Source: Paracamarosporium sp. OC-R06-R3 (lineage: Eukaryota; Ascomycota; Dothideomycetes; Pleosporales; Didymosphaeriaceae). Taken from it: a stretch of 64,000 nt of DNA. Location: the NCBI GenBank assembly GCA_019828545.1, contig JACVRA010000164.1, forward strand, positions 1-64,000, in the 5' to 3' direction. The position numbers and the translations under genes are program-made. Positions 1 to 11,441 of the stretch are shown here, in pieces (the stretch's first letter is position 1; the number at the start of each line of letters is the position of its first letter). The notes below the pieces were generated by a model that saw nothing but the letters and a program-made list of their open reading frames with translations, made no database searches and was not told where the DNA came from.

Positions 1-288
1 CTAGGCAACCTCTACTATAGCCAAGGCAAGCTAGTAGAGGCACAGAAGATGTACGAGCAGGCGCTGCAAGGGTACGAGGAAGCCCTTGGCAGTGAGGGGG
101 TTCAGCGGTACATGCCTGCACTCAACACAATGGAGAACTTAGGGAATCTTCACAGGAAGCAGGGTAAGTACGCTGAAGCACAAGAGATGTATTCAAGCGC
201 GTTGTCTGAGCTGCAGAACATTCTTGGCCAGTCAAGCAAGAGATGCAAACAGCTCAAAGCTAAGATACATACGTTACCTACACTATAA
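1..288 (+). CDS. C-terminal fragment of a TPR-repeat protein (NLR/kinesin-light-chain type), 5' end outside window
   Basis: The reading frame is open from the first base and ends at a TAA at 286-288, giving about 95 residues. It holds two tetratricopeptide units of the kinesin-light-chain style: LGNLYYSQGKLVEAQKMY followed by a YEEALG segment, then LGNLHRKQGKYAEAQEMY followed by an ILG segment. In fungi this repeat type usually forms the C-terminal sensor of STAND/NLR proteins (NACHT or NB-ARC plus TPR), but no nucleotide-binding domain lies inside the window, so the full architecture is unknown. The ending is short and polar. The truncation is a window-edge effect, not a mutation. Confidence 0.75.
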   Translation, partial: LGNLYYSQGKLVEAQKMYEQALQGYEEALGSEGVQRYMPALNTMENLGNLHRKQGKYAEAQEMYSSALSELQNILGQSSKRCKQLKAKIHTLPTL

Positions 289-664
289 ACAAGCAAGAGG
301 GAGAGTACGCAGCCGCCAGCTGTCGAGTATGTTGCCAAGTCAAGACTGCAGCTGGAAAAGAAGACGTCGAGACAGGGACCGCCGCCGCCACCACCACCAC
401 CACCAGGAGTAAAGACGACGCTACCTTTGGAGTACCGATCCGTGTATCTTGGGAGGCAGAAATTCTGTCACACCCCAGCGCCCGTTTTTTGCTGCTTTAA
501 TCATGTGGACATTTCGAACTTAATGCCAAGCTAGTCACGGACGTTAACTCTGGTTGCAATGATGTGTGCTCATTCACCGCTTACAGAATTAAGTCACCGT
601 TCACGGGTCGCATAAAATCTGGCGGAATGGCGAAGGAAATTGGCTCTCAGCGTCCTTTTGGGAT
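289..664. other. Intergenic; CCG/CCA triplet run
   Basis: No gene is supported. A CCG-then-CCA triplet run lies at about 378-407, just after the TPR gene stop, and is read as a simple-sequence repeat. Confidence 0.5.
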
Positions 665-870
665 GTATATGTTAGAGATATCAATCATTACATATTGCAG
701 ACTGTCTGACATTATCGATGCTCGCAGCGAAATGTCCTGTCTTAGGAACACTGCCTTCCGTACTCTATATCTCTCATGTCTTTGTAGGTCCTACTTATTC
801 CATACCCTTATCACGGCAAGCCCTACCCCGAATTCTCTTGGCCTTCGCTGCTATATAGCTTCGCATATAC
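665..870 (-). pseudogene. Decayed 3' fragment of a glutathione S-transferase gene
   Basis: This stretch matches the 3' end and 3' flank of the intact GST gene at 11442-12327 (compare about 11320-11480) at roughly 75% by eye and in the same orientation. It shares runs such as TAGGAACACTGCCTTCC and the CCCCGAATTC that covers the final codons. Read on the minus strand it ends in NSG-stop-GLP-stop at 811, against NSGRGLP-stop in the intact gene, so one arginine codon has become a stop. Upstream of the last ten or so codons the similarity fades. It is a relic of a duplicated GST and is not coding. Confidence 0.7.
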
Positions 871-1181
871 AGAATCCCCCCTCTCTGCAGAAACGTCTAG
901 CGTAGGGAGGACTTTAATGATCTACTAGGTGTGCAAAGGGCAACTCTTGTACAAATATTGTTGTACTCACCCTTCTAATCCTCCAAAAATCCTCTTAGCG
1001 CTAGATCTTTGTGCAGGGGGGTGACTGTATAAGAAATCTGACAAGTTTACCTGTCCAGTACTAGCGCCGATCTACCTATATCTACAGTAGATCAACTATC
1101 GATAGTGGCTCAAAACCGGCTACTAGCCTTTGGCACCCATGCTAGAGGCGGTCCCATTGTGGACCGACCACGGCATCCATC
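871..1181. other. Intergenic, 3' flank of the regulator
   Basis: No gene or RNA is recognised. The stretch precedes the 3' end of the minus-strand Zn2Cys6 gene. Confidence 0.4.
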
Positions 1182-3342
1182 CTACGATGTTCTTCCCACG
1201 ACCGGGTTAAATAACCACTCTTCATCCCAACTAGGAAGGTATGATCCGAATAAATCGAGGATATCAGTACCTTCCAGCTGTGTCTCTTCGTGTTGGAGAT
1301 TCCAACCAGGATTCTCTGACTGCTCTCCCGAAGGCAACGAAACGCTGGCCGGAAGTTGATCCATATGCTCAGATATACTACCCCCACTTAGCGTCTCTCC
1401 TGTTGGAGCGGCCGACGTCGCAAACGTTGTATCACTGTTGTCTGTCTGTAGCTGAGACCTTTCCCGAACATAGGAGCGCGCTATGTGAGCAAAATCGGCT
1501 GCGATAGATCCTGGCAGCACACCTTGAGATGCGTACTCAATGCGACTGAAATGACCAGCACCAATGTCAAGTAAAGCGAGATTGAGAGAGGTTTCCACAT
1601 GCGAGTGATTATCCACAACGAGATCGAAGAGGATAAAGAACGCTGCTAAAGGAACGGCTGCTAGGACCCTGCAGAGGTTTAGAACGCGAGTGTGAAAAGA
1701 AAGGAGCAGTACGTACCAAAGCGGCGTATATGGCTGGACTTCGATGAAGTTCGTAAGTTCAAGTATACATCGTGTGGTGCGCATGATATTGGAAACGATC
1801 TCCCCAACTGGATTATCTGGATGTTGAAGCTGAAGAGCGGCGCGATTGAGATGTAGCATTATGTTGTGATATCCGAAGTGCAATCGGACACATATGCTCA
1901 TCATCTGCGCTGTCCGGACATCGTGGCTCCGTATAGGCAATGTCGGCTGATAAGGCGCAGGAATGGTTTTGCGCCATTGTTCCAGCTCATCTTTGAGCTG
2001 GCTGATTGTCGCTATGAAATAATCGACTGACCGGGCACGTACACTAGCTGAATGAAGCGATGCATAGATGCGACTTGACAGCCTTGACAGCCGAATCCAG
2101 GCAAGGAAGGAGTCAAATCCTGTCTGCTCGGCGCCATTACTGCTATCCGTTGGGACCGCGCTGCAAATGTCTGAGTCCATGATGGAAGAACTCTTTGCTA
2201 TTGTGAAAGTTATCGTCTTTTCTAGGCAAAACAAAACCCAGAAGGTTCGATTACGTGCATCATCCCCTGAAACAGTCAAGCGATTGTACCCAAGCATTTG
2301 TGATTTTCTGACGCCTTCAGAGATCAATGCATATTCGAACTGCATGCATGACACATTGGATGCGAATATTGCCATGGCAGTGATGGCTTGTACCACTGTC
2401 AAACTGGCCTTGGTGATGAGTAAATCAGGGAATAGCGCTAACGCGGTAGAGAAAAATCTCCATGCCACGTTACTGGCAGGCTGAAAGCTTCCACCATCGC
2501 AATACTGGGATCCGAGAGCCAGGATAGCGTAAAAGAGAGCCGACCAGGCTTTGTCCGAACCGAGTCTGGACTCCAGTTCTGGACCGAGTGCAATCGATTC
2601 AACTTGCTGCTTATTAAGAAATGGGTGGAGAGGATGTACATTGTCAAAATATGCTAATGAGGATCATCAGCAATGGTCTTCTTGATCGAGGAGAATTGTG
2701 CAAGCTTATCTACCTCGTACGCAGGACGCAACAAAGTCTCTATTCAGTCCGAAGACATGTAAACGGTCGCTATCAGCAGGGGGTGCAGGGACGCTTTCGA
2801 AAGTTCGCATGCGCTGAGCAATGACTGCGGATATCTGGGATTTCAATATAGACACGCGGTCATGGCCAAGACGTCGCTCAAGTGAGCTCAATCGTGCTTC
2901 AGAGAAAAACGTCAGGCTGTACTCGCCTCCAAAGATACCCAGGGTCTGTTTTGCTAGTCAGTGGAGCGCGCATGCAACGTCGCGGCCGAGTTTACGTGAA
3001 GAGACTCGCCAGGGGTCTGCCTTGATGGTCCAGGAAAAGGACGTGCGAGCAGCCGATCCAGGTACAACTCCTGTAGGCCATCATACTGCCCATTTCCACG
3101 GTGTTTTTCGGGTGTTGCCTCTCTCACTAAGGATGACGCTGTCAGTGATACTGGGGGCCCGCGCCGAGGCTTCCGAAGCAAGCTGAAATGACATGGTACA
3201 TTACGGCGTGCACAGCTGATACAACTTGTGGCACCTCGATGTCCTGTCAAGCAGATTAGGAAAACCATTTAGAGATGGGTACGACCTCACCCGCGCCTTT
3301 GCATCGCACTTTTCTTGCTTTGCATAGATCACATGTTTTCAT
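1182..3342 (-). CDS. Zn2Cys6 transcription factor with fungal_trans domain, 667 aa, 4 exons
   Basis: Model: complement of 3291-3342, 2996-3243, 2714-2945 and 1182-2653, totalling 2004 nt. Introns are 47, 50 and 60 bp with GT-AG ends. The N-terminus carries a complete binuclear zinc cluster, Cys4, 7, 14, 25, 28 and 35 (CDLCKARKVRC ... CISCARRNVPC), whose two halves are joined across intron 1. The middle-homology (fungal_trans) region starts near YFDNVHPLHPFLNK and includes the LFYAILALGSQYCDGGSF block. The C-terminal part has the FFILFDLVV and LDIGAGHFSRLEY-like blocks common in this family. It is a nuclear DNA-binding regulator that binds CGG-type sites. It is divergent from the ABC transporter across 499 bp, so the transporter is its most likely target. 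Whether it also acts on the PKS cluster 20 kb away is unknown. Confidence 0.85.
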
Positions 3343-3841
3343 GCGCGGCTCGGCTTCGCTCATTCTGACTGATACGTCACTGCTGTTGGACTATGTATCA
3401 GGACCTTCCGAGGTGCCATGAAGTGTTGGAACGCAGAGGAGTGCAACGCGGTGGAAGCCGAAGAGATGCAGGCCATCATGGGCCCGCTGCAGAGGTTCGG
3501 AGCCGAGGGCGTGCAGTTTATTGCGGGTCCGCTAGCGAGAGCTCGGAACCGAGCACGTGAAGTTTCCTGTTTCCTGGGCGGCATCCTTCCCTACACGCGC
3601 CGCATGAGGCAAGATACGCAAAAGCAAAATCTCATACGAGTCGTACGTACCGGTTTCGAACAATCCAAACCATGCAAATGTCAGCTCAGATGCGGCAAGG
3701 CGTCAATGGGTGGGTCCATGCAACCCATCCGACTGTAGCCCTCCGGCCGAACAGATATGGGCAGCTCAGTGTATAAAGGAGAAAGCAGGTTCGATACACA
3801 GGCTGTCCCATGATTCGTTTGTTTCTTTAGACTTGGCAACT
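3343..3841. promoter_or_regulatory. Divergent promoter between Zn2Cys6 regulator and ABC transporter
   Basis: This 499-bp non-coding stretch lies between two divergent start codons. A TATA-like element TATAAAGG is at 3772-3779, 63 bp before the transporter ATG at 3842, which supports that start over the upstream in-frame ATG at 3710. Open frames inside it have no recognisable content. Confidence 0.55.
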
Positions 3842-6800
3842 ATGAACGAGGAAGAAATTCCGCAAGATAGGGTTTCTCAACTCATCCGCTCAGTTTCCTT
3901 TGCTTCCCGCGCAGGGACCGTGTCTGTCGACCCTTTCGACGTGCGCGATCCAGATTGGACCCTCGAGAAGACCCTTCAAGCTGCCATCAACCGATCCGAA
4001 GAAAGCGGTGCTCAACCTCTTTCTCCACCCGTCTCTCTCTGCTGGCAGAACATCACTGTCACAGGCAATGATGTGGGTCAGATCAGGCAAAAGGATGCCG
4101 GCTCTTTCTTCAAAGACATGTTCTCTGAAATACGGAATTTACGGCATCCAAGGAAGGAAAAGACCATTCTTAATGCAATCAATGGATATTTGGCTCCGGG
4201 GGAAACGCTGCTTGTGTTGGGTGCCCCTGGTAGCGGATGCACCACGCTCCTCAAAGTGCTAGCAGGACAGACGGAGCATTATCGCAACTGCAGTGGATCA
4301 ATAACTTACAACGGCGTTCCGCTCAAGACTATGCGCGAAAGTTTTCGAAGCATGATGTTGTTCAACGGTGAGAACGATACTCACTTTCCATACCTTACTG
4401 TGGCACAAACGATCGATTTTGCTGCGAGCACGAAGGCACCACATACTCGCATTCACGGTATATCACGCCAAAAATATATCGAGACGACGAGAAAGATCCT
4501 CCTTGCTGCGTTTGGCTTGACTCACACAGCCAACACTCTGGTCGGGAATGATTTCGTGCGCGGCGTGTCTGGTGGCGAAAGGCGCCGCGTCTCAATTGTA
4601 GAAATGGTACGATACATTAACGTCAAGTCACTTCCTAGGACCCTGAGCTGATTTGAATAGCTACTTGCTCGGGCATGCGTCAGCTGCTGGGATAATCCCA
4701 CCCGTGGTCTCGATTCCTCTACCTCCTTAGACTTTGCGCAAGCGCTCCGCGTGGCGACAAATCTGACAGCGAGTGTTTCCATCTCAGCCCTATACCAGCC
4801 CAGCGATACTTTGGCTGGCCTTTATGACAAAGTGACACTCCTTTATGAAGGTCACCAGATATTCTTTGGTACTTTAGAGGCCGGCAAGAGCTATTTCGAG
4901 GACTTAGGCTTCGTCTGCGGCCCACGCCAGACTACTTCAGAATTCTTAGTCACTGTCACCGATCGGAACGCATCTGTTGTGCGGGACGGCTTCCGCCACA
5001 GAGTTCCACGTACACCATCCGAATTCGCCGACACATGGACGTCAAGCGAAAATTATCGCCAGTTACGGCTTCACATGGACTCTGAAATGACAGCGAGCAG
5101 CCGAGTCTCAGAGGAAATCACCCGCTTCAAAGCGCATGTTGCGGCTGAAAAGGCACCTGTTACACGCTATAAGTCTCCATACAGTCTTAACCTTGCACAG
5201 CAATTTGGGACCACTTTCCATCGCGCTCTTCAGCGTATAAGAGGAGAATATGCATATTTTGTCGCAATTACCATCGCTATGCTGGTCATCCCGGTGATGA
5301 TTGGAACCATGTTCTACGACATTGACCCAGGAACAAGTGGCTTCTTCTCGAAAGGCGGCGTCATCTTCTTCATCGTGCTCTTCAACATCATTGTCAATTT
5401 CGCCGAGGTTGCCGCCCAATTTTCGCAGCGTCCAATAGTCGAAAAGCACCACTCTTATGGCATGTATCACCCGTATATCGATGCAATTGCGACTATGGTA
5501 TCACAATTTCCGCTCAAAGCCTTCAATATCCTGGTCTTCACTGTCATCGTCTATTTCATGACTGGTCTCAAACGCGAAGTCGGCCCGTTCTTTCTCTTTG
5601 TGGTGTTCACCTACCTCACGACGCTGACCATGACTGCATGGTTTCGCTTCGTTGCTGGGCTAGTGAACACGATCGAGCTTGCCCTTGCGGCCGCGGGACT
5701 CACAGTTCTTCCCCTGGCCATGTACGGAGGTTATGTTATTCCGCGGCCTTCTATGCATCCATGGTTCAAGTGGATCTCGTATGTTAACCCGATCTTCTAC
5801 ACCGTGGAGGCGCTCATGGCAGTCGAGTTCCATGGACGCAAGGCTTCCTGTCAGTCGCTCGTACCATCTGGCCCTGGCTATGAGGATATCAGCATTGCCA
5901 ATAAGGTCTGTGCTGTTGTTGGTGCGAGGCCCGGAAACGACTTTGTTCTAGGTGACGACTACATTGGCATGTCCTTCGACTACTATTACTCAAACATCTG
6001 GAGGAACTTAGGAATCTCCGTTGTTTTCTTTGTTGGCTTCACTGTTCTATACACGATCACAACTGAGTTCAAGAAGCTTGATGACGCCACTTCCAATCAT
6101 ATGGTCTTTCGTGAGGCCGCAGCGAAGATGTCCACGAACAGTGTGACCGACAACGAACGGAAACTGGAATTGCAATCCAACAAAGACGTATTCTGCTGGA
6201 AACATATCAATTACGACATCCAGATTAAAGGCGAGAACAGGAGGCTTCTTCAAGATGTTCAAGGCTATGTCGAGCCTGGAAAGCTCACTGCTCTAATGGG
6301 CGCATCCGGAGCTGGTATGTAATTACAATGCTTGCGACATTTCTGGAACGTGGACTGACTTAGACCTTCGCCGATAGGTAAAACAACGTTACTCAATGTT
6401 TTAGCCAAACGTGTGAGTACTGGCATAATCTCCGGCGATATCACTATCAATGGAAATCCACTGTCTGGAGACTTCAAACGCAGAACTGGATATTGCCTGC
6501 AACAAGACATACATATGGAAGAGATGACAGTGCGTGAGGCGTTCCTATTCTCCGCGCATATGCGCCAGCCACAACACACACCAGTCTCAGAGAAGAATGC
6601 CTACGTGGATAAGATCATCACGTTGTTGAACATGGATGAATATTCTGATGCAGTAATTGGTGTCCCAGGAAGAGGTCTTGGTGCTGAACAGAGGAAACGT
6701 ACAACAATCGGTATCGAATTGGTTGCGCGACCGTCTCTGTTATTGTTCCTAGACGAGCCAACATCTGGTCTGGATTCGCAATCTGCATGGTCAATCGTGA

Positions 6801-8194
6801 AACTTCTGCGGGATTTGGCTGACGCTGGGCAAGCTATACTCTGTACAATTCATCAGCCATCGTCGACGCTCCTCAGCCAATTCGACAGACTCCTTCTTCT
6901 AGCCCGTGGAGGTCAAACGGTATACTTCGGAGACCTCGGTAAAGACTCGAGCCAAGTACTCGCGTACTTTGAGCAGTATGGTGCGCCTGCGTGTCCGGCA
7001 ACGTCTAATCCGGCGGAGTATCTCCTGGAGCAGCTTGGTGCTGGCGCTTCGGGTCGCGCAACCATGGACTGGCCTTCAATTTGGAGCATGTCAAGCGAGC
7101 GACAAGCCCTGACATTGAAGATCCAGGAGCTAGAATCCGGAAAATCTCGAGATACCCAGCAGGAACAAACTCAACAGTCAGTCTTTGCAGTCAGCTGGTT
7201 TCGCCAATATAAGATCGTCCAAAGGAGGCTGTTCGTCCAGCACTGGCGCTCACCCACCTATATCCACGGCAAACTCTTCATCAACATCATCGGCGGTCTC
7301 TTCATGGCTTTCACCTTCTATAAAGAAAATGCTTCGATTCAAGGACTTCAGAACAAAGTCTTCGCCGTCTTCCTGATCCTCCTACTGTGTCTTACCCTCA
7401 TTTTCCTCCTACAACCGCGCCTCATTGCTTTACGCAACATCTACGACGTGCGCGAAAAACACTCAAACATGTACCACTGGTCTGTTTTCCTTGTATCGAA
7501 TATTATTGTCGAACTCCCCTTCAACTTTGTAATCTCTACCCTTTGTTTTATTGCATGGTTCTTCCCAGTCGGCTGGTGGCGCGACATCTCCTCCGGCCGC
7601 AGTACTTTCATGTGGCTCGTCTTTCTTTTGTATCAGGCGTACCACACCACGTTCTCTCAGGCAATAGCTATCATATCACCGAACCCTGAAACAGCAGCGA
7701 TGATTACTATCCTCTTCTACACGTTTATCCTGGCGTTCAGCGGCGTCCTGCAACCTCTTAGCCAACTTGTCAAATTTTGGCACTTCGCATATTACGCCAG
7801 TCCCTTCACATGGCTGGTATCTGCGCTTATGACTACCGGCACACATGGAGTTGCGGTTACTTGTGCGCCTGCAGAAGTTAGTATATTCCAACCACCCGCG
7901 GGCAAGACGTGTGGCGAGTATGCAGGCGCCTTCGCCAACGCTACTATGGCCGCTATATACAATCCCGAAGCCATGCAAGATTGCAGATTATGTTCGATCT
8001 CCGTAGCGGACTTGTACCTTTCATCACTTAATATGGAGTATGGAGATCGCTGGAGAAATGTCGGGCTCTTGGTTGTTTACATTGTCTTCAATATCTTGGT
8101 TTTCACCGTCGGATTCTATCTCCATTCCTACCCAATTTCCTTTCACAAATCATTTTTAGGTATATTTCCCGGGCGTCGAAATAGAAGGTCCTAA
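3842..8194 (+). CDS. PDR-type ABC multidrug transporter (ABCG full transporter), 1411 aa, 3 exons
   Basis: Model: 3842-4606, 4661-6314 and 6378-8194 (4236 nt), introns 54 and 63 bp. The layout is the reversed (NBD-TMD)x2 of pleiotropic drug resistance transporters of the plasma membrane. NBD1 has the fungal-type degenerate Walker A GAPGSGCTTLLK (about residue 127, Cys in place of Lys), signature VSGGERRRVSI and a Walker B region ending DNPTRGLDSS, which is assembled across intron 1. NBD2 has the canonical Walker A GASGAGKTTLLN (about residue 806, across intron 2), LGAEQRKRTTIG and FLDEPTSGLDSQ. Two hydrophobic blocks follow (about residues 440-690 and 1090-1390). The length is slightly short for the family but all motifs are present. 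The function is probably export of a toxic metabolite or xenobiotic; substrate unknown. The partner regulator is divergent. Confidence 0.92.
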
Positions 8195-8896
8195 TTTAGG
8201 ACTTAGTTTGCTGGATAGCACATTAAGGGGACATGTTAAGGTAGTGTCGGAAACTGTACTTTGTAGCATTAATCCTCCCCTAACTTTACTTCTTGAGATA
8301 ATGCTATGGTAGACATATTAATTCAATGTAAGATATGAATGACCCTATATTAGGTCTTTAGTAACCTCCGACTTTTGATGACTTGCCATCGCCGAGGACT
8401 ATCATGCGTGTCTGGTAATAGTTGGTGTGGGTCCATCATTTTACTAGGAAGTGCATCACCCAGAAACTTAGCCCACGGAGACAAGTCCCAGCAGAGGGTA
8501 GACAGTCCGACACCGGTGCATTTCACGCATCAGGTAGATAGTGTTTTGACCTCTTCAAGCGGTCATCTGCTGGTTTCAAGACCTGCGCGCATAACTTGCT
8601 TTTCCGTTTCGGAACGTTCCTTTAGAGACAGAAACATTTATATCTGGTACATAGTTAAGGAGGAAATGTTCCAGAACGGAAAGGGCGCGTGGATGCCTGG
8701 ACTGCGGCCTGGCTGGATTCTGTTGTGTCACCGTGCTGAATCTAAAAGAGGACAAGTTCATCCACCACTTCATAGGAGCCCGGACCCGAGCATCCGGGTC
8801 GCTCGATATTCACTTTTGTTTCGTACTCTGTTGGTAATACGACATGAAACTATGTAGGCTTAGGAAACCCAACTAGGGGAAATCGAAAACCTGCCG
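8195..8896. other. Intergenic, no supported gene
   Basis: 3' flank of the ABC transporter. A 160-residue open frame on the plus strand (8375-8857) has biased, motif-free composition and is not accepted as a gene. Confidence 0.5.
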
Positions 8897-9320
8897 TCAC
8901 GATCCTTCTTTCCTTTGCATCTCCTCCCGCAATCGTTTATCCTCTAAGATGCCCACAAGTCTGTCCATTTCAAGTCTTGGCCTTGTTCCCCGTCGGCACC
9001 TTCAGGGCGTACAGACGATCTAACAGTGTTTTTGAGTGGGTAGTACATTTAGCACATATTTTTTCGATTTGTTCCTAGGTTTCTTCAAGCTCATGTGACT
9101 CAGGATCCTTCGAACTGGTCGGCTTAGTGGAAGGCCTGCTGAGTTGCGAGTCTAACTGTTTGAGGCGGAGAGTAACCGCCTCAGTGAACTCGTTTTCTTG
9201 TGTGGTACCGTTACTCGAGTTGTAGACGTGTCTAAATTTACTGATAATGTGCGAGATGAATCGAACGAACTGAATCGCAGCTGCAGCGACTGGCAAGGCT
9301 AAAATCGGGTCTGGCGTCAT
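8897..9320 (-). pseudogene. Broken N-terminal domain of a fungal STAND/NLR protein
   Basis: From an ATG at 9320 the minus strand reads like the hydrophobic helical N-terminal domain common in fungal NACHT/ankyrin or TPR proteins (starting MTPDPILALPVAAAAIQFV). It stops at a TAG at 9075. The same frame then goes on recognisably through QIEKICAKCTTHSKTLLDRL, as expected for the next helix of the domain, before another stop. A shifted frame resumes with a charged helix (RLREEMQRKEG) to about 8897. Nothing of a nucleotide-binding domain follows. The stops plus at least one frameshift mark it as a relic. An intron ending at the first TAG is possible but would not explain the later breaks. Confidence 0.55.
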
Positions 9321-9835
9321 ATCCAGTCACATGTCCTCTTATGCTAAGTACGAGCTCTTGAAAGGTGCTCCTACGAGTTCCAATTGGTTGAATAGGATAG
9401 CAAGAATGGACTAGTGGTTCGATGGCTTTCGGTGCAGATAGTGGGTAGGTAGTACAACATTTCAGCACTGCCCACCGCGGCGGGTGCATACCAATCAACC
9501 AACATGGCTTATCAGCCCTGAGGGCCTGGAACTTCTATACGTTCTACAAAGGGTAACAATTGACGGAGGTACAGTTCGCGGATTTCTAACTCGCAGGTGG
9601 TTGCGTTCAGCTCCGCACCAATGAGCAGTCTTGCCTATGTGTAACGCTGCGCGTATTAATACGGCTCTACCCCGCCTACCGTGCCTCATCCTCTATTTTC
9701 TTTGGTGCATATCAGTCGGGAAAGTGAACGATATCCCTTCCCCCCCTCACTACAGCTACGACTAGTATACGTTTTCACTGTGCTATTTGCCATAGCTGGT
9801 CTTCATTTTCCAAACATCGTCCTCCTACACACAAC
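9321..9835. other. Intergenic, upstream of the 2EXR gene
   Basis: No gene recognised. It contains a C/T-rich stretch just before 9836, typical of fungal promoters. Confidence 0.4.
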
Positions 9836-10948
9836 ATGACAGCCACCACATTCACGCAACTCCCGTGTGAGTTACAGGATATGATATGGTCAATGACTGC
9901 AGCCGCTCAATTTCAAGAGTAAGTAAAATGCCCTTACTTTGGCAATTGCGTGATCCTCTGGTTTGTACTAGAATAGTGACCGTGAACTCTAGCATCGCTG
10001 ATAGTTTGCCGATTTCTCCCTGTACAGTCTTGGATCTCACCGAGCGCCTGCGACAAGCATTTCATGGCTACGACAACTTACCGGAAAATATAGCAATACA
10101 GCCTCTTAGATTCTACGTTAACGACGATGGAGTGAAACCCCGCCTTCATGTGAACGAATTTCAGATCTTAGTAAATCAGCTATCTATGGCCACAGTCTGT
10201 TCACAGGCGCGGTCTCATGCGATTGACTTCTGCTGCACGAAAGTCGATATCGTGGACTTGCACTTCACCATGGGTCCCAGCAATGTTGGGGACGAAATCC
10301 TCAATCATGTTTTGCAGCCAACCACAGTTATGGTCACCTGCCCGGATCAACAAAATGGTCATCCATGCTTCAACTCTGCAGATCAGTACGTGACGTTCCG
10401 GTACGAAACAACTGTATCTAAGCTAACTTCGTACCCGCGATTCTAGTCTTGTTGCCATAGTTGACCTCGTTTTTGGTAGCTGTGCAGAGCGGATTGTCTT
10501 GGATTTTTGGTGCCCTGAAATTAATGAGCAAGAACAGATTTATTGGCCACACTCTCAGGAAACACACATTAGGATGCAAATGTAAGTAATACGCTTTGAT
10601 GTACCCTGCACCCGCAAGTGTGGACATGATTTTGTACGCTAACCTATACACAGGGAACATGTCTTTGTTCGCCTAGAACAAGATAATTTGGAGTTCGAGT
10701 ATTACCCTCAATATTACTCCAGGGAATTCTATTCCGCGCTTCTCAAAATGTATGAGATTCTGGACGCTTGCGAGAAACAGCAAAAGTTACCACGCCTACA
10801 AATCTTTCAGCTGCAACTGCATATCCGTCGTGGTGAAATAGTCATAATGACAAACACCAAGACAGCAGTCAATAATATTCTCCGATGGGTCGATTGGAGC
10901 GATTTCCAACCTGGCTGTCCACATCCGTGTTCTGATAACTGCATTTGA
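9836..10948 (+). CDS. 2EXR-like domain protein, 308 aa, 4 exons
   Basis: Model: 9836-9918, 9972-10385, 10447-10581 and 10654-10948 (927 nt), introns 53, 61 and 72 bp. The N-terminus FTQLPCELQDMIW matches the '2EXR' signature (F..LP.ELR..IW) of a large, fungus-specific family of unknown function, often expanded near HET genes. After it comes a region with short beta-like segments (IVLDFWCPEINEQ) and a Cys/His-rich tail (PGCPHPCSDNC). No catalytic motif, signal peptide or membrane segment is visible. The splice model rests on canonical donors (GTAAGT, GTACGT, GTAAGT) and on the frame staying open. Function unknown. Confidence 0.7.
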
Positions 10949-11441
10949 TCGTCTAATACGATGCAATCGGAATTTATGGTGCCTTCGCGCTTAGTACCAA
11001 CAAGATACGCAGGAAGGTGTGATTGTTGCTCAAAAACTCGTCTCAATCGCAGTCACACATCGCCACCGCGTAGCCGGCGCTGCTATAGCTGCCTTGTGGG
11101 TAGGCTTATAGCATCGGCACCCAACTCTGCAACACTCATTCCACCAATAGCGCATGTACGGCTGAGCGGTTTCTAGTATGTTATCGACAGTGTCGTGGCA
11201 GAATCAGTACCGGAGGCATTTTCTTTAGCGGGGAATTCGCTGTGGCATAGTCCACAGTAAAAATGAAGGATAGGCTTATTCTCTTGACATGTATATAAAC
11301 AAAAAAAATACCAAGCACATTATCATTATAGACAGTGTCTTATACTATCAATCGTACAGCCGAATATCCTCTCCTAGGAACACTGCCTTCCATACTGTAC
11401 ATGCTTCATCTCCTTGCCAATCCTACTCATCTACATACTCA
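10949..11441. other. Intergenic between convergent 2EXR and GST genes
   Basis: Non-coding. The right part (from about 11320) is the 3' flank of the GST gene and is the sequence that recurs, diverged, at 665-870. Confidence 0.5.

Noticed and set aside
224..412. Plus-strand frame ending in a His-rich run
   Set aside because: It overlaps the TPR coding end in another frame, and the His run comes from the CCA/CCG triplet repeat.
564..905. 113-residue plus-strand open frame
   Set aside because: It lies antisense to the GST relic and has no family features; similarity to the 11.3-11.5 kb region is explained by the GST 3' duplication.
8375..8857. 160-residue plus-strand open frame
   Set aside because: No motif and random-like composition, with no supporting context.
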